DNA from: Cognatishimia sp. SS12
GTDB taxonomy: Bacteria > Pseudomonadota > Alphaproteobacteria > Rhodobacterales > Rhodobacteraceae
DNA length: 64,000 nucleotides
Reading direction: 5' to 3'
NCBI RefSeq assembly: GCF_028369055.1
Contig: NZ_JAQNCZ010000005.1
Coordinates: 281,351-345,350, forward strand
Shown here piece by piece: positions 1-9,402 of this stretch (the stretch's first letter is position 1; each line of letters starts with the position of its first letter). Under the pieces are notes generated by a model. The model saw only the letters and a program-made list of their open reading frames with translations, did not search any database and was not told the origin of the DNA. The position numbers were made by a program, and so were the translations under genes.

Positions 1-199
1 GGGCGAACTCTGCGTCCAGCGTGTCCAGATCGAGGGTTTCAGGGGCCTCAAAAGCCAGGCGCGCAAAGAATTTCCCAGTGATCTGATCATCAAACTGCGT
101 GGCATCTGTAATATTGCAATTGGCTGAGGCCAGATAGCCCGACACCGCCGCGACCACGCCCACGCGAGATTGGCATTCAACGGTCAGTACGTATTTCAT
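1..199 (-). CDS. purU: Formyltetrahydrofolate deformylase, N-terminal fragment
   Basis: Only the first 66 codons lie in the window; the gene runs off the left edge. The frame begins MKYVLTVECQSRVGVVAAVS and continues through NCNITDATQFDD, the N-terminal ACT domain typical of PurU, which hydrolyses 10-formyl-tetrahydrofolate to formate and tetrahydrofolate. A strong ribosome-binding site (GGAGAAGAG) precedes the ATG. The catalytic formyltransferase-like domain is outside the window, so the call rests on the ACT domain alone; another ACT-domain protein is possible but less likely. Confidence 0.8.
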   Translation of the reverse strand, partial: MKYVLTVECQSRVGVVAAVSGYLASANCNITDATQFDDQITGKFFARLAFEAPETLDLDTLDAEFA

Positions 200-365
200 C
201 GTCTCTTCTCCACTTGTGCGAGCTGCGCTCTGCAACTCATCGCAGGCCATCCCGCGGATGCTTATCACTAGCGGATCACACCCCGGGCAAAAGCGGAAAT
301 TCCGACACACAGAAACAAAAAAGCGGCAAGTTTTTCACCCAGCGCGGGGGAAAGTTCGTTTCGGA

Positions 366-398
366 AAAAAATTCGCCCATCCACTACCGGATGGGCGA
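366..398 (-). terminator. Intrinsic terminator after galU
   Basis: A perfect 10-bp stem (TCGCCCATCC at 373-382 with GGATGGGCGA at 389-398) with a 6-base loop is followed, on the minus strand, by a run of T (complement of 366-372). It lies 28 bases beyond the galU stop and fits a factor-independent terminator. Confidence 0.85.
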
Positions 399-425
399 GA
401 CTCATTTCAGAGACAAGGCTTTGCT

Positions 426-1319
426 TTACTGAGCGGCCTGCCGGCTGGCCATCAGCTCTTGCAGATAAAGGCCGAGTTCATCGCGCAGATCGGGACGCGC
501 CAGGCCGAACGCGACCGTGGCTTGCAGAAAACCGGCTTTGGAGCCGCAGTCAAAGCGCTGACCACGGAAGCGGAAGCCATAGACATTGTCGCTTGCGCTG
601 ATTTCCTTGGCGATCGCATCTGTCAGTTGGATTTCACCGCCGGCCCCGGTTTCCATGTCGTTCAGGTTTTCCAACACCTGCGGTGTCAGAATATAGCGCC
701 CGATCACGGCGAGGTTGGAGGGCGATGTCCCTGGCGCTGGTTTTTCAACCATGCCTTTGACCGACACCATATTGCCCATGTCGCTGGCCACATCGAGAAT
801 ACCATAGGCCGATGTCTTTTCGTCCGGCACTTCCATCGCGGCAACCACGTTGCCGCCGGTTTCCTCATAGGCCTCTACCATCTGCTGAAGACAGGGCGTA
901 TCGGCGTCAATCACATCGTCCGGCAGCAAAACCGCAACGGGCTCATCCCCGATCAGGCGGCGCGCACACCAAACCGCATGGCCCAGACCCTTGGCCTTGT
1001 GCTGACGCACATAGGCCACCGCGCCTGATTCCATATTGGTATCTTGCAAGACGTTCAAAAGCTCTGTTTTGCCCTTTTTCTCCAGCTCTGTTTCCAATTG
1101 CGGAGCATGATCAAAGTAATCCTCCAGCGCGCCCTTGCCGCGCGAGGTCACAAAAATGAATTCTTTGATGCCAGCGGCGCGCGCCTCATCAATGGCATAT
1201 TGGATCAATGGGCGATCCACCAATGTCATAATTTCTTTTGGGACAGATTTGGTCGCCGGCAAAAAACGCGTGCCCAAACCCGCAACCGGAAAAATGGCTT
1301 TTGTGACTTTTCTTTGCAT
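426..1319 (-). CDS. galU: UTP--glucose-1-phosphate uridylyltransferase
   Basis: The enzyme makes UDP-glucose from UTP and glucose-1-phosphate for exopolysaccharide and LPS synthesis in the cytoplasm. The 297-residue length is normal. The nucleotidyltransferase signature GLGTRFLPATKSVPKEIM is at residues 14-31 and the conserved LPDDVID and VEKP motifs follow. The ATG at 1319 is chosen because GAGAGGG sits seven bases upstream; an upstream in-frame TTG at 1334 lies before that site. It is transcribed alone and has its own terminator. Confidence 0.95.
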   Translation of the reverse strand: MQRKVTKAIFPVAGLGTRFLPATKSVPKEIMTLVDRPLIQYAIDEARAAGIKEFIFVTSRGKGALEDYFDHAPQLETELEKKGKTELLNVLQDTNMESGAVAYVRQHKAKGLGHAVWCARRLIGDEPVAVLLPDDVIDADTPCLQQMVEAYEETGGNVVAAMEVPDEKTSAYGILDVASDMGNMVSVKGMVEKPAPGTSPSNLAVIGRYILTPQVLENLNDMETGAGGEIQLTDAIAKEISASDNVYGFRFRGQRFDCGSKAGFLQATVAFGLARPDLRDELGLYLQELMASRQAAQ

Positions 1320-1535
1320 CAAATGCCCTCTCAAAGCAAAATATAGTGCCGCAACCTTACACGCCCGCCTTGGCAGGCAAAAGCGCTGCTGTCGAAATTC
1401 TCATTCCGACGGTTCAACGGCCTCGTCGGGCGTAAATTTGCACCTCAATGTAACGTTTGCTGGGCGAGAATATGAATGTTCTGCGGCGCGCAAAACGCAC
1501 CCGGCCCCCAAGCAACATATCTCTTTTTTCGAATT

Positions 1536-1565
1536 ATTGACGCATTGGTCAATTTTGCCTAAAAG
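1536..1565 (+). promoter_or_regulatory. Promoter with overlapping inverted repeat upstream of the 97-residue regulator
   Basis: TTGACG (1537-1542), a 17-base spacer and TAAAAG (1560-1565) resemble a sigma-70 promoter that would start transcription just before the regulator at 1596. ATTGAC-N6-GTCAAT (1536-1541 and 1548-1553) covers the -35 box. A repressor bound here would block the promoter, so autoregulation by the downstream winged-helix protein is a reasonable inference. Confidence 0.45.
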
Positions 1566-1595
1566 GAAGGCGCAAATTAGTATGGTATAGGTCGC

Positions 1596-1889
1596 ATGCA
1601 GGAAATTTCCAAACTCGCAGAACTTCGCAAACTATTGCTCGGGATGGAGCGTGCGCTTGGTCTTGAAGATCTTTCTGCAGTCGAGCGTGATATTTACTAT
1701 GCTGCAAGCGAACTTTCCACCGAGGCACCTGGGGTGCGCACGACTGGCCTGCTAAGCCACGCGCTGCTGGAAGATGTCTCGCGCCCAACGTTTTTTCGGG
1801 CATTGAAGTCCCTCGTCGGCAAAGGCTATTTGTCTCAAAGCAATGCGTCGCGCCGTGGCGTTTATGTTGTGAACACGCCACGCGGTTGA
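1596..1889 (+). CDS. Small winged-helix (MarR-like) DNA-binding protein
   Basis: A 97-residue protein that is almost only a DNA-binding domain. The segment SRPTFFRALKSLVGKGYLSQ (about residues 61-80) looks like the recognition helix and following strand of a winged helix, and VYVV near the end fits the wing. No ligand or dimerisation domain is visible. It lies 24 bases upstream of a membrane-protein gene with which it is probably co-transcribed, and an inverted repeat overlaps its promoter. Its target is unknown; self-regulation is inferred only from that repeat. Confidence 0.6.
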   Translation: MQEISKLAELRKLLLGMERALGLEDLSAVERDIYYAASELSTEAPGVRTTGLLSHALLEDVSRPTFFRALKSLVGKGYLSQSNASRRGVYVVNTPRG

Positions 1890-1913
1890 TCCGCTCTCAG
1901 AGAGGGTGCCCCT

Positions 1914-2468
1914 TTGGAAATCAAGTCGCTCGCCGTTGAAACGGTGATTGCCTCGCTTTGCTACGTCCTCGCATTTTTCCTGACGTTCGAAGCGTTGATG
2001 CCGGTGCAGAACCGCTTCTTTCCTGATTTTTACAGCAGCGCCAGCCTCCTGTTTCTGCCGCATGGTGTCCGTGTTTTGACGGCGTGGCTGCTGGGCTGGC
2101 GCTCGATCATTGCGCTGCTGCCCGGCGTGTTTTTCACCTACTATTATCTGGCCGGGGAAAAAGTATTTATGGCCAGCCGCCTGATGGGCATTTCCATTGC
2201 CGTTCTGACGGCACCGATTGTGTTCTATCTCTTGGCGAAAGTCCTGCGCGATCTGCACCCAGCCGCACATCGCACCCCATGCTGGCCCTGCGTGATGGGG
2301 GCGGGCGTGATTGCAGCGGTTGCGGGCGGGATCCTGACCAACCTCGCTTTTGGCAGCCCGGTGTTGGATTACTTTGCCTTCTTCATTGGTGACGTGGCTG
2401 GGTTGTTCTTCCTCATGTTGTTCTTGATGTTGTTGTTTCGTTACGGGCGGCGCGCAGGCATTCGGTAA
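1914..2468 (+). CDS. Polytopic membrane protein of unknown function
   Basis: 184 residues with about five or six hydrophobic segments, for instance around residues 10-28, 45-75, 86-104, 122-145 and 152-172. The stretch LFLPHGVRVLTAWLLGWRS is reminiscent of MASE1-type sensory membrane domains, but no output domain follows, so this is a resemblance and not an assignment. The start is a TTG preceded by AGAGAGGGTG. Gene order suggests it shares a transcript with the small winged-helix protein just upstream; sensing or signalling is conceivable but unproven. Confidence 0.5.
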   Translation: MEIKSLAVETVIASLCYVLAFFLTFEALMPVQNRFFPDFYSSASLLFLPHGVRVLTAWLLGWRSIIALLPGVFFTYYYLAGEKVFMASRLMGISIAVLTAPIVFYLLAKVLRDLHPAAHRTPCWPCVMGAGVIAAVAGGILTNLAFGSPVLDYFAFFIGDVAGLFFLMLFLMLLFRYGRRAGIR

Positions 2469-2533
2469 CGCCAGCCCAAAACGTCGACGCAACAAATAAA
2501 ACGCCGTAACGTCATATTTTGTATTTTTATTGC

Positions 2534-2567
2534 GCTGCAACTGCAAAGTGATTATGCACAGTGCAGC
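2534..2567. promoter_or_regulatory. TGCA-rich inverted repeat upstream of mcd
   Basis: GCTGCA (2534-2539) and TGCAGC (2562-2567) form an inverted repeat, and a nested CTGCA/TGCAG pair (2541-2545 and 2562-2566) surrounds further TGCA tetramers. It ends 18 bases before the start of mcd, just ahead of its AAGGAT ribosome-binding site. Acetate-assimilation genes in this group can be controlled by RamB-type regulators with TTTGCA-rich sites, and ACTGCAAAGT here partly resembles such a site; this is inference. Confidence 0.35.
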
Positions 2568-2585
2568 ATAATAAGGATATGATTC

Positions 2586-4271
2586 ATGGCTCATGACGGA
2601 CACGACCCTGCAATGACGCACGCGACTATTCTGCCCGACCTTCTCGCCCTGACGGCCCAAGCGCTGCCGCCTGTCGCAAGGCTTGTGTCGGTTGCTACTG
2701 AAAATTTGCGGCAGCGTGTCTCGATTGACGGTCGTGTATCCGGTGCCGCGATTGAAGCCCACCAGAGCATGGCGCACGGCCTGTCGTGGCTGGCCACGTA
2801 CGAACAATCCCTGCGCCAAATGCAGAACTGGGCCGAAGGGCTACACTCCCAAGGCACGTTTGGCGAGCTTGAGCAGCTGCTGCTCCAGATCGCCTTTGGC
2901 GAATACCTCAGCCAGATGTATGGCGGCATCCCGATGAGCCAGGGCGAAATCATCCGCGCGCAGGATATGGGCCTCAGCCACGCCGAGATGCAAACCTTTA
3001 TGCAAGGGACGGTCCAAACGCTCAGCGAAGGCGGGAATACCCAAGCCGCGCGCGAGCGGCTTGTCGCGTTGATGCAAGAGCAAGCTGCCAATATTACGGT
3101 CGGAAAATCCGGCCTCGATGACGAGCTTGAGATGATCCGCGAGCAATTCCGCCGCTATGCCGTGGACAAGATTTTGCCCCACGCCCACGCCTGGCACCTA
3201 AAAGATGAATTGATCCCGCTTGAGGTCATTCAGGAGCTGGCGGACATGGGCGTCTTTGGCCTGACCCTGCCTGAGGAATACGGCGGCTTTGGCCTTTCCA
3301 AAGCTTCCATGGCGGTCGTGACCGAAGAGCTGTCGCGTGGCTATATCGGCGTTGGCTCGCTGGGCACCCGGCCGGAAATCGCGTCGGAGCTGATCCTCTG
3401 CGGGGGTACCGAAGAGCAAAAACAAAAATGGCTGCCCAAGCTGGCCAGCGGCGAGGTGCTGCCAACCGCGGTCTTCACCGAACCGAATACCGGCTCGGAT
3501 CTGGGCAGCCTGCGCACCCGCGCGGTCAAGACCGACGACGGCTATGAAATCACCGGCAACAAGACTTGGATCACCCACGCCGCCCGCACCCAGATTATGA
3601 CCTTGCTGGCGCGCACCGATCCGACGACCGACAACCACAAGGGTCTTTCGATGTTCATCGCCGAAAAAACCCCGGGCACAGATGCCGACCCCTTCCCCTC
3701 CGAAGGGATGACTGGCACGGAAATCGAGGTGCTTGGCTATCGCGGCATGAAAGAATACGAGCTGAGCTTTGATGCCTTCAAGGTCAAGGCCGAAAACCTG
3801 CTGGGCGGCGAGGAAAACAAGGGCTTCAAGCAGCTGATGCAGACCTTTGAAAGCGCGCGCATTCAGACAGCCGCCCGTGCGGTGGGCGTTGCCCAGGCGG
3901 CGCTGGATGTGTCGATGCAATACGCCATTGACCGCAAGCAATTCGGCAAATCGCTGATCGAATTCCCTCGCGTGTCAGGTAAACTGGCAATGATGGCGGT
4001 CGAAATTATGATCGCGCGGCAGCTGACCTATTTTTCAGCCTGGCAAAAAGATCACGACAAGCGCTGTGATCTTGAGGCCGGCATGGCCAAATTGCTCGGC
4101 GCGCGCGTTGCTTGGGCGGCGGCGGATAACGGGCTGCAAGTGCATGGCGGCAACGGCTTTGCGCTGGAATATGAAATCAGCCGCATCCTTTGCGATGCAC
4201 GCATTCTCAGCATCTTTGAAGGCGCGGCCGAAATTCAGGCCCAGGTCATCGCGCGGCGATTGCTGGATTAA
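2586..4271 (+). CDS. mcd: (2S)-methylsuccinyl-CoA dehydrogenase
   Basis: An FAD-dependent acyl-CoA dehydrogenase of the ethylmalonyl-CoA pathway, oxidising methylsuccinyl-CoA to mesaconyl-CoA during acetate (and C1 or C2) assimilation. At 561 residues it is much longer than the usual 380-400: about the first 155 residues are an extra helical domain typical of Mcd. The acyl-CoA dehydrogenase core then follows, with FTEPNTGSDLGSLRTRA, the substrate/FAD region, and FEGAAEIQ (about 544-551), where Glu545 is the expected catalytic base. The start has an AAGGAT ribosome-binding site. It is monocistronic, with a terminator behind it; other pathway genes are not in the window. Confidence 0.88.
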   Translation: MAHDGHDPAMTHATILPDLLALTAQALPPVARLVSVATENLRQRVSIDGRVSGAAIEAHQSMAHGLSWLATYEQSLRQMQNWAEGLHSQGTFGELEQLLLQIAFGEYLSQMYGGIPMSQGEIIRAQDMGLSHAEMQTFMQGTVQTLSEGGNTQAARERLVALMQEQAANITVGKSGLDDELEMIREQFRRYAVDKILPHAHAWHLKDELIPLEVIQELADMGVFGLTLPEEYGGFGLSKASMAVVTEELSRGYIGVGSLGTRPEIASELILCGGTEEQKQKWLPKLASGEVLPTAVFTEPNTGSDLGSLRTRAVKTDDGYEITGNKTWITHAARTQIMTLLARTDPTTDNHKGLSMFIAEKTPGTDADPFPSEGMTGTEIEVLGYRGMKEYELSFDAFKVKAENLLGGEENKGFKQLMQTFESARIQTAARAVGVAQAALDVSMQYAIDRKQFGKSLIEFPRVSGKLAMMAVEIMIARQLTYFSAWQKDHDKRCDLEAGMAKLLGARVAWAAADNGLQVHGGNGFALEYEISRILCDARILSIFEGAAEIQAQVIARRLLD

Positions 4272-4287
4272 CGCCCAACAGGAAAAT

Positions 4288-4312
4288 GGCCCGGCAGTGA
4301 CCGGGCCTTTTT
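4288..4312 (+). terminator. Intrinsic terminator after mcd
   Basis: GGCCCGG (4288-4294), loop CAGTGA, CCGGGCC (4301-4307), then five T. It lies 16 bases after the mcd stop codon. Confidence 0.9.
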
Positions 4313-4470
4313 CTGTCCATTGCGCAAAAATGTGGCACTGTCCCCGCGACGAGGCAAACGCGCCTCTCAATGCGCCGCTCAGCGGCAGAAATTTCAATTT
4401 CAGAACACATTCCCCAGCGTATGTTTTATCTCAGGTTGTGATTTGAGTCTGCGCCGCTTACGCCTTGGGC

Positions 4471-5031
4471 ATGGCAAAGAATCGTCTCTCTCCCGAGGCC
4501 TGGGTCGCCGCTGGATTCCGTGCGCTAGCAAGCCAAGGTCCAGCCGCACTAAAGGCCGAACCGCTGGCGCGCAGCCTTGGCACAACCAAGGGCTCTTTCT
4601 ATTGGCATTTTGCCGATGTCCCCGCCTTTCACGCGGCCATGCTGACCTTGTGGGAAGAACGTGCCTTCGCAAATGTGGTGCGAAGCCTTGAAAGTGAGGA
4701 CAACCCGATTCAGCGCTTGCGCGCGCTCGGGGCCATGGCGGCCGAAGATACGTCCGAAGAATTCGGCGGCCGCGCGGCGGAGCCCGCGATCCGGGCTTGG
4801 GCGCGTGACAACACGCAAGTGGCCGAAGGCGTTGCGCGCGTTGATGCAAAGCGCATGGAGTATCTCAACGCGCTGCTGGCCGATATTGGCCTCTCAAACC
4901 CTGAGCTTTCGCGCATACTCTATGGTGCGCTGATCGGCATGCAGGAACTGTCTCTGCGCGACGGGGCCGCAAATGCGCCCGCGCTGGCAACCTTGGTGGA
5001 TCTGATCCTCGCCCTATATGAAGAAGAATGA
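4471..5031 (+). CDS. TetR/AcrR-family transcriptional regulator
   Basis: 186 residues with an N-terminal helix-turn-helix of TetR type (SLGTTKGSFYWHF at about residues 34-46) and an all-helical C-terminal ligand domain. The ATG at 4471 is preferred over a TTG at 4465; neither has a strong ribosome-binding site. The stop overlaps the start of the META-domain lipoprotein gene by four bases (ATGA), so the two are translationally coupled. The ligand and targets are unknown. Confidence 0.8.
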   Translation: MAKNRLSPEAWVAAGFRALASQGPAALKAEPLARSLGTTKGSFYWHFADVPAFHAAMLTLWEERAFANVVRSLESEDNPIQRLRALGAMAAEDTSEEFGGRAAEPAIRAWARDNTQVAEGVARVDAKRMEYLNALLADIGLSNPELSRILYGALIGMQELSLRDGAANAPALATLVDLILALYEEE

Positions 5032-5423
5032 GATCACTTGTTCTTCTAATCAGCTTCATTGCCCTGATGTCCTGCCGCGCCGATGAAAGCCTAACCGCCT
5101 ATGGCGGTGCGGGAACTTGGCAATTGCAGCGTCTAAACGGCCAACCTTATGCGGCGCGCGCCACCATCGCCTTTGGTACCAATGGCGCGGTGACGGGCCA
5201 AGGGGCCTGCAATGGCTATGGGGCGACGCAAACCGCGCCCTACCCCTGGTTTGAGCTGCGCGAGATGCTATCCACGCAAATCGCCTGCGCCCAATTGGCC
5301 AAGGAGCAGCAGTTCTTTCGGGCGCTCAACGCCATGACCCTCGCCGAGGTTTCAGGCGATACGCTCATCCTGTCCAATGACAGCGGCGAGATGATGGAAT
5401 TTAACCTGTTGCGCGACGGCTAA
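5028..5423 (+). CDS. META/HslJ-domain lipoprotein
   Basis: 131 residues. The start [16 protein letters not shown] carries a signal peptide ending in a lipobox-like ALMSC with the acceptor Cys at 16. The remainder is one META domain, with [12 protein letters not shown], the typical GACNGYGA turn and IACAQL. Such domains occur in HslJ-like envelope proteins linked to stress or antibiotic tolerance; the exact role is unknown. It is coupled to the TetR gene, which suggests co-regulation. Its 3' end overlaps the convergent recO by 23 bases. Confidence 0.75.
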   Translation: MRSLVLLISFIALMSCRADESLTAYGGAGTWQLQRLNGQPYAARATIAFGTNGAVTGQGACNGYGATQTAPYPWFELREMLSTQIACAQLAKEQQFFRALNAMTLAEVSGDTLILSNDSGEMMEFNLLRDG

Positions 5424-6129
5424 GCTGATCCAGAAACCGCGCGCGCGCCTCCGGGAGCGGCCGATTTCCAAGGCTTGGGGCAAGCTTGTTTTCCAAAAAA
5501 TGCCCAGTGACGCTCAGCGCCTCAAGGATATCGCCGTCCGCGGCATCCCCCTGCCCGACCATCACCGGAGGCAAAGGCAAAAGTCGCGGTGCCCATTCGC
5601 CAGCTGCGGTGGCTGATACGGCGCGGCCGGATTTCGGCGAGATATACGCCAACATGTCGTTGCGCCCGGTCACTGCGCAGTCGGACAGATCAAGCCCAAA
5701 GCCGAGGGTTGTCAGCAGCGCCATTTCCCATTGCAGATACGCCAAGGGCCACAGATCATTCTGACCGAGCAGATCCAGCAAAGGCACAGTCTGTGCATAA
5801 AGCGCCGCGTGGGCTTCACGTTCGGGCAGGGCAAAGCCCAGCAGGCTGGTGACGGCATTCAGCCCGGACAGGGCAAAGCGATCTGACAGAACCGCCGCGC
5901 GGCTGCGCACCGGTTCCACCGTGAATGTGCCGATATGGCCCTCAAGCCGCGCCCGCCAATGCAGATCAACCTGCGCACCGGGTTGCAGGATCGGCATCAT
6001 CTTACGGCTGGTGCCACCCCGCACAACCCCGGCATGCCGTCCATGGGACGGGGTGAATGCCTCAAGGATCACGGCATTCTCGCCGTGTTTGCGTGTGGAA
6101 ATGACAAAACCTTGATCGCGCCAGTCCAT
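5401..6129 (-). CDS. recO: DNA repair protein RecO
   Basis: RecO anneals single strands and helps load RecA in the RecFOR gap-repair pathway. The 242-residue protein opens with [20 protein letters not shown], the OB-fold domain expected of RecO, followed by the helical C-terminal domain ([20 protein letters not shown]). The ATG at 6129 starts the conserved domain; in-frame codons upstream add an unconserved tail. It is the last gene of a long minus-strand cluster, after the DUF1491 gene, and its end overlaps the convergent META-domain gene by 23 bases. Confidence 0.93.
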   Translation of the reverse strand: MDWRDQGFVISTRKHGENAVILEAFTPSHGRHAGVVRGGTSRKMMPILQPGAQVDLHWRARLEGHIGTFTVEPVRSRAAVLSDRFALSGLNAVTSLLGFALPEREAHAALYAQTVPLLDLLGQNDLWPLAYLQWEMALLTTLGFGLDLSDCAVTGRNDMLAYISPKSGRAVSATAAGEWAPRLLPLPPVMVGQGDAADGDILEALSVTGHFLENKLAPSLGNRPLPEARARFLDQLSRRATG

Positions 6130-6189
6130 AGCACCCCCTTGCCCTCTGACCACCCTAGGGCGCGGGGCCGGGCAGGCGCAATTGGCGAA

Positions 6190-6522
6190 TTAATCCGTCA
6201 GCCCCGGCTCATCTAACAAATGGCGGCCGGCGCGGTCCTCAACCTCAATGACCCAGAGGTCTGGATCAAAACTGCGCTGTTTCTGCAAGGCAGCATCCAC
6301 GTCTGGCTCTGCCCCCTCACTCAGCACCATCCAGGCGCGGTTGCCGGACATGAGGTCAAAGGTTTTCTGATAGGCCTTGGCCTGACCGTCCAAAGTGTTC
6401 AGTTTGACCAGAACAGCGCCTGCCGTGTTATCCCCGTGGCTGACGACAAAGGCCGGAATGTCTGCCAGCCGCAATCGCGCCAAATAGGCCTGCACCCAAA
6501 ATTCAGCGGTCAGTCGCGTCAT
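6190..6522 (-). CDS. DUF1491 family protein
   Basis: A 110-residue protein of a small family found mainly in Alphaproteobacteria and usually next to era or recO. It begins [18 protein letters not shown] and ends DRAGRHLLDEPGLTD; the fold is probably alpha/beta and no catalytic motif is evident. The ATG overlaps the era stop by four bases (ATGA), so it is translationally coupled to era, and recO follows 60 bases later. The function is unknown; the context suggests a link to RNA or DNA maintenance. Confidence 0.75.
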   Translation of the reverse strand: MTRLTAEFWVQAYLARLRLADIPAFVVSHGDNTAGAVLVKLNTLDGQAKAYQKTFDLMSGNRAWMVLSEGAEPDVDAALQKQRSFDPDLWVIEVEDRAGRHLLDEPGLTD

Positions 6523-7424
6523 TGATTGCCGTCTTTGAAATCCAGCCCCATTTCGGAATAGCGCTCGGACTCCTCCAGCCAATTTGGCCGCACTTTGACC
6601 TGCAAGAACAAATGCACCTTGCGGCCCAGAAACTCTGTCAGTTCCTGTCGGGCGGCAGTCGAAATCGCTTTGATCGTTTCGCCGCGTTTGCCCAGCACGA
6701 TCCCCTTATGGCCATCCCGCATCACATAAATCACCTGATCCACACGGGCTGAGCCATCTTTGCGCTCTTCCCATTTTTCGGTTTCCACAGTCAGCTGGTA
6801 GGGCAATTCCTGATGCAGGCGCAGGGTCAGTTTTTCGCGGGTGATTTCTGCGGCAATCATCCGCATTGGCAGATCGGCAATTTGATCTTCGGGATAGAGC
6901 CATGGCCCTTCGGGCAGCGATTTTGCCAGCCAGGCTTTCAAATCATCTGCGCCATGGCCCTTTTCTGCGGAAATCATGAAGGTTTCGGCAAAATCATAGC
7001 GGGCGTTCAGATCCTGTGTCAGCGCCAGCAGGACTTCGGATTTGACCATGTCGATCTTGTTGATTGCCAAGGCGACAGTCCGGCCCTCGCCGATGTCTTT
7101 CAGACCTTCCAAGATACGTTCCACACCCTCGGTGATCCCGCGGTGGGCTTCGACCATCAGCACGATGATGTCGGCATCAGCAGCACCGCCCCACGCGGCC
7201 GCGACCATCGCGCGATCCAGACGGCGGCGGGGCGTAAAAAGCCCCGGCGTGTCAACAAACACGATCTGCGCGTCACCTTCCAGCGCAACGCCGCGAATGC
7301 GGGCGCGGGTGGTTTGCACCTTATGGGTGACAATCGATACTTTGGCCCCGACCATGCGGTTGGTCAGGGTGGATTTGCCGGCGTTCGGCTCTCCGATCAG
7401 GGCTACAAATCCGGCGCGGGTCAT
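6519..7424 (-). CDS. era: GTPase Era
   Basis: Era binds 16S rRNA and is needed for 30S assembly. The 301-residue protein has G1 GEPNAGKS (11-18), G3 DTPG (58-61), G4 NKID (122-125) and a C-terminal KH domain containing [14 protein letters not shown]. It starts inside the end of rnc (ATGA overlap) and ends inside the start of the DUF1491 gene, so translation is coupled on both sides. The rnc-era order is widely conserved. Confidence 0.97.
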   Translation of the reverse strand: MTRAGFVALIGEPNAGKSTLTNRMVGAKVSIVTHKVQTTRARIRGVALEGDAQIVFVDTPGLFTPRRRLDRAMVAAAWGGAADADIIVLMVEAHRGITEGVERILEGLKDIGEGRTVALAINKIDMVKSEVLLALTQDLNARYDFAETFMISAEKGHGADDLKAWLAKSLPEGPWLYPEDQIADLPMRMIAAEITREKLTLRLHQELPYQLTVETEKWEERKDGSARVDQVIYVMRDGHKGIVLGKRGETIKAISTAARQELTEFLGRKVHLFLQVKVRPNWLEESERYSEMGLDFKDGNQ

Positions 7425-8104
7425 GCGCTCTCCAATCTTTGTAAAAGGGCTTTGGCGGCGGCCTGTTCTGCCTGACGTTTCGATCCGGCAGTTGCGGCCT
7501 CGGTCTCGCCGTTATCCAGCTTGACCGCAATAGTGAAAACAGGGGCGTGGTCCGGCCCACTGCGTTTGACGAGATCATAGCGCGGCGGCTGCAATCCGCG
7601 CGCCTGGGCCCACTCTTGCAGGCTGGTCTTGGCATCACGGGCGTCCGCCTCAACCGACGCGATGCGTTTGCCCCAGAGCCGCACGATAAGCGCTTTGGCG
7701 GCTTCAAAACCGGCGTCGCGGTACACGGCGGCAATCACCGCTTCCATGGCGTCCCCCAAAAGGGCCTGCTTGCGCCGGCCCCCGGACAGCATTTCGGACC
7801 GCCCCAGTTTCAGCGCATCGCCAAGACCGATTTCGCGGGCGACATCGGCGCAGGTTTCCTTGCGCACCAGCGCGTTGAAACGCGGGGCCAATTGGCCTTC
7901 GCTGGCTTTGGCGTCATGGTCCAGCAGCGCTTCGGCCATGACAAGGCCCAAGACGCGGTCGCCCAGAAACTCCAGCCGCTGGTTGTCAGATCGCGTGGGC
8001 GAGGACATCGACGAATGGGTGACAGCCCGCACCAACAGCTCAGGGGCACCAAATTGATGCCCCAGCCGTTTTTCCAATGCTTTCAATTCCGCTGAAATCT
8101 TCAA
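7421..8104 (-). CDS. rnc: Ribonuclease III
   Basis: This double-strand-specific RNase processes rRNA precursors and structured mRNA. The 227 residues include the signature [13 protein letters not shown] with Glu45 and Asp49, the second catalytic pair in [14 protein letters not shown] (Asp119, Glu122), and a C-terminal double-stranded RNA-binding domain (about 150-225). The start appears to be TTG, overlapping the lepB stop (TTGA), with AAGGG eight bases upstream; no ATG exists before the conserved region. Confidence 0.96.
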   Translation of the reverse strand: MKISAELKALEKRLGHQFGAPELLVRAVTHSSMSSPTRSDNQRLEFLGDRVLGLVMAEALLDHDAKASEGQLAPRFNALVRKETCADVAREIGLGDALKLGRSEMLSGGRRKQALLGDAMEAVIAAVYRDAGFEAAKALIVRLWGKRIASVEADARDAKTSLQEWAQARGLQPPRYDLVKRSGPDHAPVFTIAVKLDNGETEAATAGSKRQAEQAAAKALLQRLESA

Positions 8105-8928
8105 TTGACGCCCTTAAAGAAACGATCCCCCCGCCAGGTCCAGAAGGCAAACATCGACCGACCTGCAGAAGAGAACATGATGCGATCGGCGCGTCCGATC
8201 AAGTTTTCGAACGGGACAAAGCCCACCCCGCCACGGCTTTGCGGCACGCGGCTGTCGGTGGAGTTGTCGCGGTTGTCCCCCATGAAGAAGAAATGCCCCG
8301 CAGGCACGGTAAAGACGCCTGTGTTGTCGACAAAGGAATTATCGATATTCAAGATCGCATGTTGCGTGCCGCCCGGCAAGGTTTCGATCAGGCGGGTTTT
8401 CTGACAGGTGCCGCCGGTGCCCACTGGGCCGTTTTCGCACCGTGGCAAGTTGCCCTGCGGCCCTTGCGGTTCAGACACCTCTTCAAAGACGCCGCCGTGG
8501 TCCAGGGACACGGCCTGACCGTTGAGATGCAAAACACCGTTTTTCATCTGCACTGTGTCACCAGGCAGCCCCACCAGACGTTTGATGAAATCAGAACCCG
8601 TGACCGGATGGCGAAACACCACAACATCGCCGCGCTCTGGCTCAGACCCAAGAAAGCGCTCATTCTCGCCATCAAACACGCCGCAGATATCGCGCGCATC
8701 CACGCCAATGAACGGCAACGACGGACAGGAAGCATAGGAGTAGCCATAAGCCATCTTGTTCACAAAGAGGAAATCGCCGATCAGCAGTGTGTCTTTCATC
8801 GAGCCGGACGGAATCCAGAACGGTTGAAAGAATAGCGTGCGAAAAATACCCGCGATCAGCAGCGCATAGACCACCGTTTTGATGGTTTCCACAATGCTGT
8901 TGGGCTTTGATGAGGCCTCAGATGCCAT
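8101..8928 (-). CDS. lepB: Signal peptidase I
   Basis: This inner-membrane Ser/Lys protease removes signal peptides. The 275-residue form starts at the ATG at 8928, preceded by GGAGAG. One hydrophobic anchor spans about residues 17-34. The catalytic Ser43 lies in IPSGSM, and Lys116 lies in [13 protein letters not shown] Cys-containing insertion follows ([14 protein letters not shown], then [15 protein letters not shown]), and [11 protein letters not shown] is conserved. It heads the coupled lepB-rnc-era series and follows acpS by about 50 bases. Confidence 0.95.
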   Translation of the reverse strand: MASEASSKPNSIVETIKTVVYALLIAGIFRTLFFQPFWIPSGSMKDTLLIGDFLFVNKMAYGYSYASCPSLPFIGVDARDICGVFDGENERFLGSEPERGDVVVFRHPVTGSDFIKRLVGLPGDTVQMKNGVLHLNGQAVSLDHGGVFEEVSEPQGPQGNLPRCENGPVGTGGTCQKTRLIETLPGGTQHAILNIDNSFVDNTGVFTVPAGHFFFMGDNRDNSTDSRVPQSRGGVGFVPFENLIGRADRIMFSSAGRSMFAFWTWRGDRFFKGVN

Positions 8929-8979
8929 TCTGTCTCTCCGGCTTGGTTTGCGGTTACATGCGACCCGGCAGGCCAAGTG

Positions 8980-9402
8980 TCAACCCGCTGTGCCTGCGTC
9001 ATCGCTGATCGGCAGGGCCTCGATCACCACAAAAGCCTGCGCCCAGGGGTGATCATCGGTCAGGGTCACATGGATCACCGCCCGATGTCCGGGCGGCGTC
9101 ATTGTCTCAAGTCGCTCCTTGGCCCAGCCGGTGACTTCCATGATTGGCTGGCCGCTGCGCAGGTTGCTGACGTGCATGTCCTTCCAGGCGATGCCCATGG
9201 CAAGCCCGGTGCCCAAAGCCTTGGAACAGGCTTCCTTGGCGGCCCAGCGCTTGGCATAGGTGCCAGCGATATCTTTGCGGCGCTCGGCCTTCATCTGCTC
9301 CCGCTCTGTGAACACGCGGTTTTTGAACCGGTCGCCAAACCGATCCAACGTGCCCTGAATACGGTCGATATTCGCAAGATCTGTCCCGATCCCAAGGATC
9401 AT
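8980..9402 (-). CDS. acpS: Holo-[acyl-carrier-protein] synthase
   Basis: AcpS transfers 4'-phosphopantetheine from CoA to acyl carrier protein. The 140 residues include [12 protein letters not shown] with metal-binding Asp8 and [12 protein letters not shown] with Glu57 and Lys61. The ATG overlaps the stop of the secreted-protein gene upstream by four bases. The neighbours pdxJ (upstream) and lepB (downstream) match the common pdxJ-acpS-lepB arrangement. Confidence 0.95.
   Translation of the reverse strand: MILGIGTDLANIDRIQGTLDRFGDRFKNRVFTEREQMKAERRKDIAGTYAKRWAAKEACSKALGTGLAMGIAWKDMHVSNLRSGQPIMEVTGWAKERLETMTPPGHRAVIHVTLTDDHPWAQAFVVIEALPISDDAGTAG

Noticed and set aside
1752..2819. 355-codon open frame on the minus strand
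   Set aside because: It crosses three unrelated plus-strand genes, is full of Arg/His/Gln, and shows no family motif.
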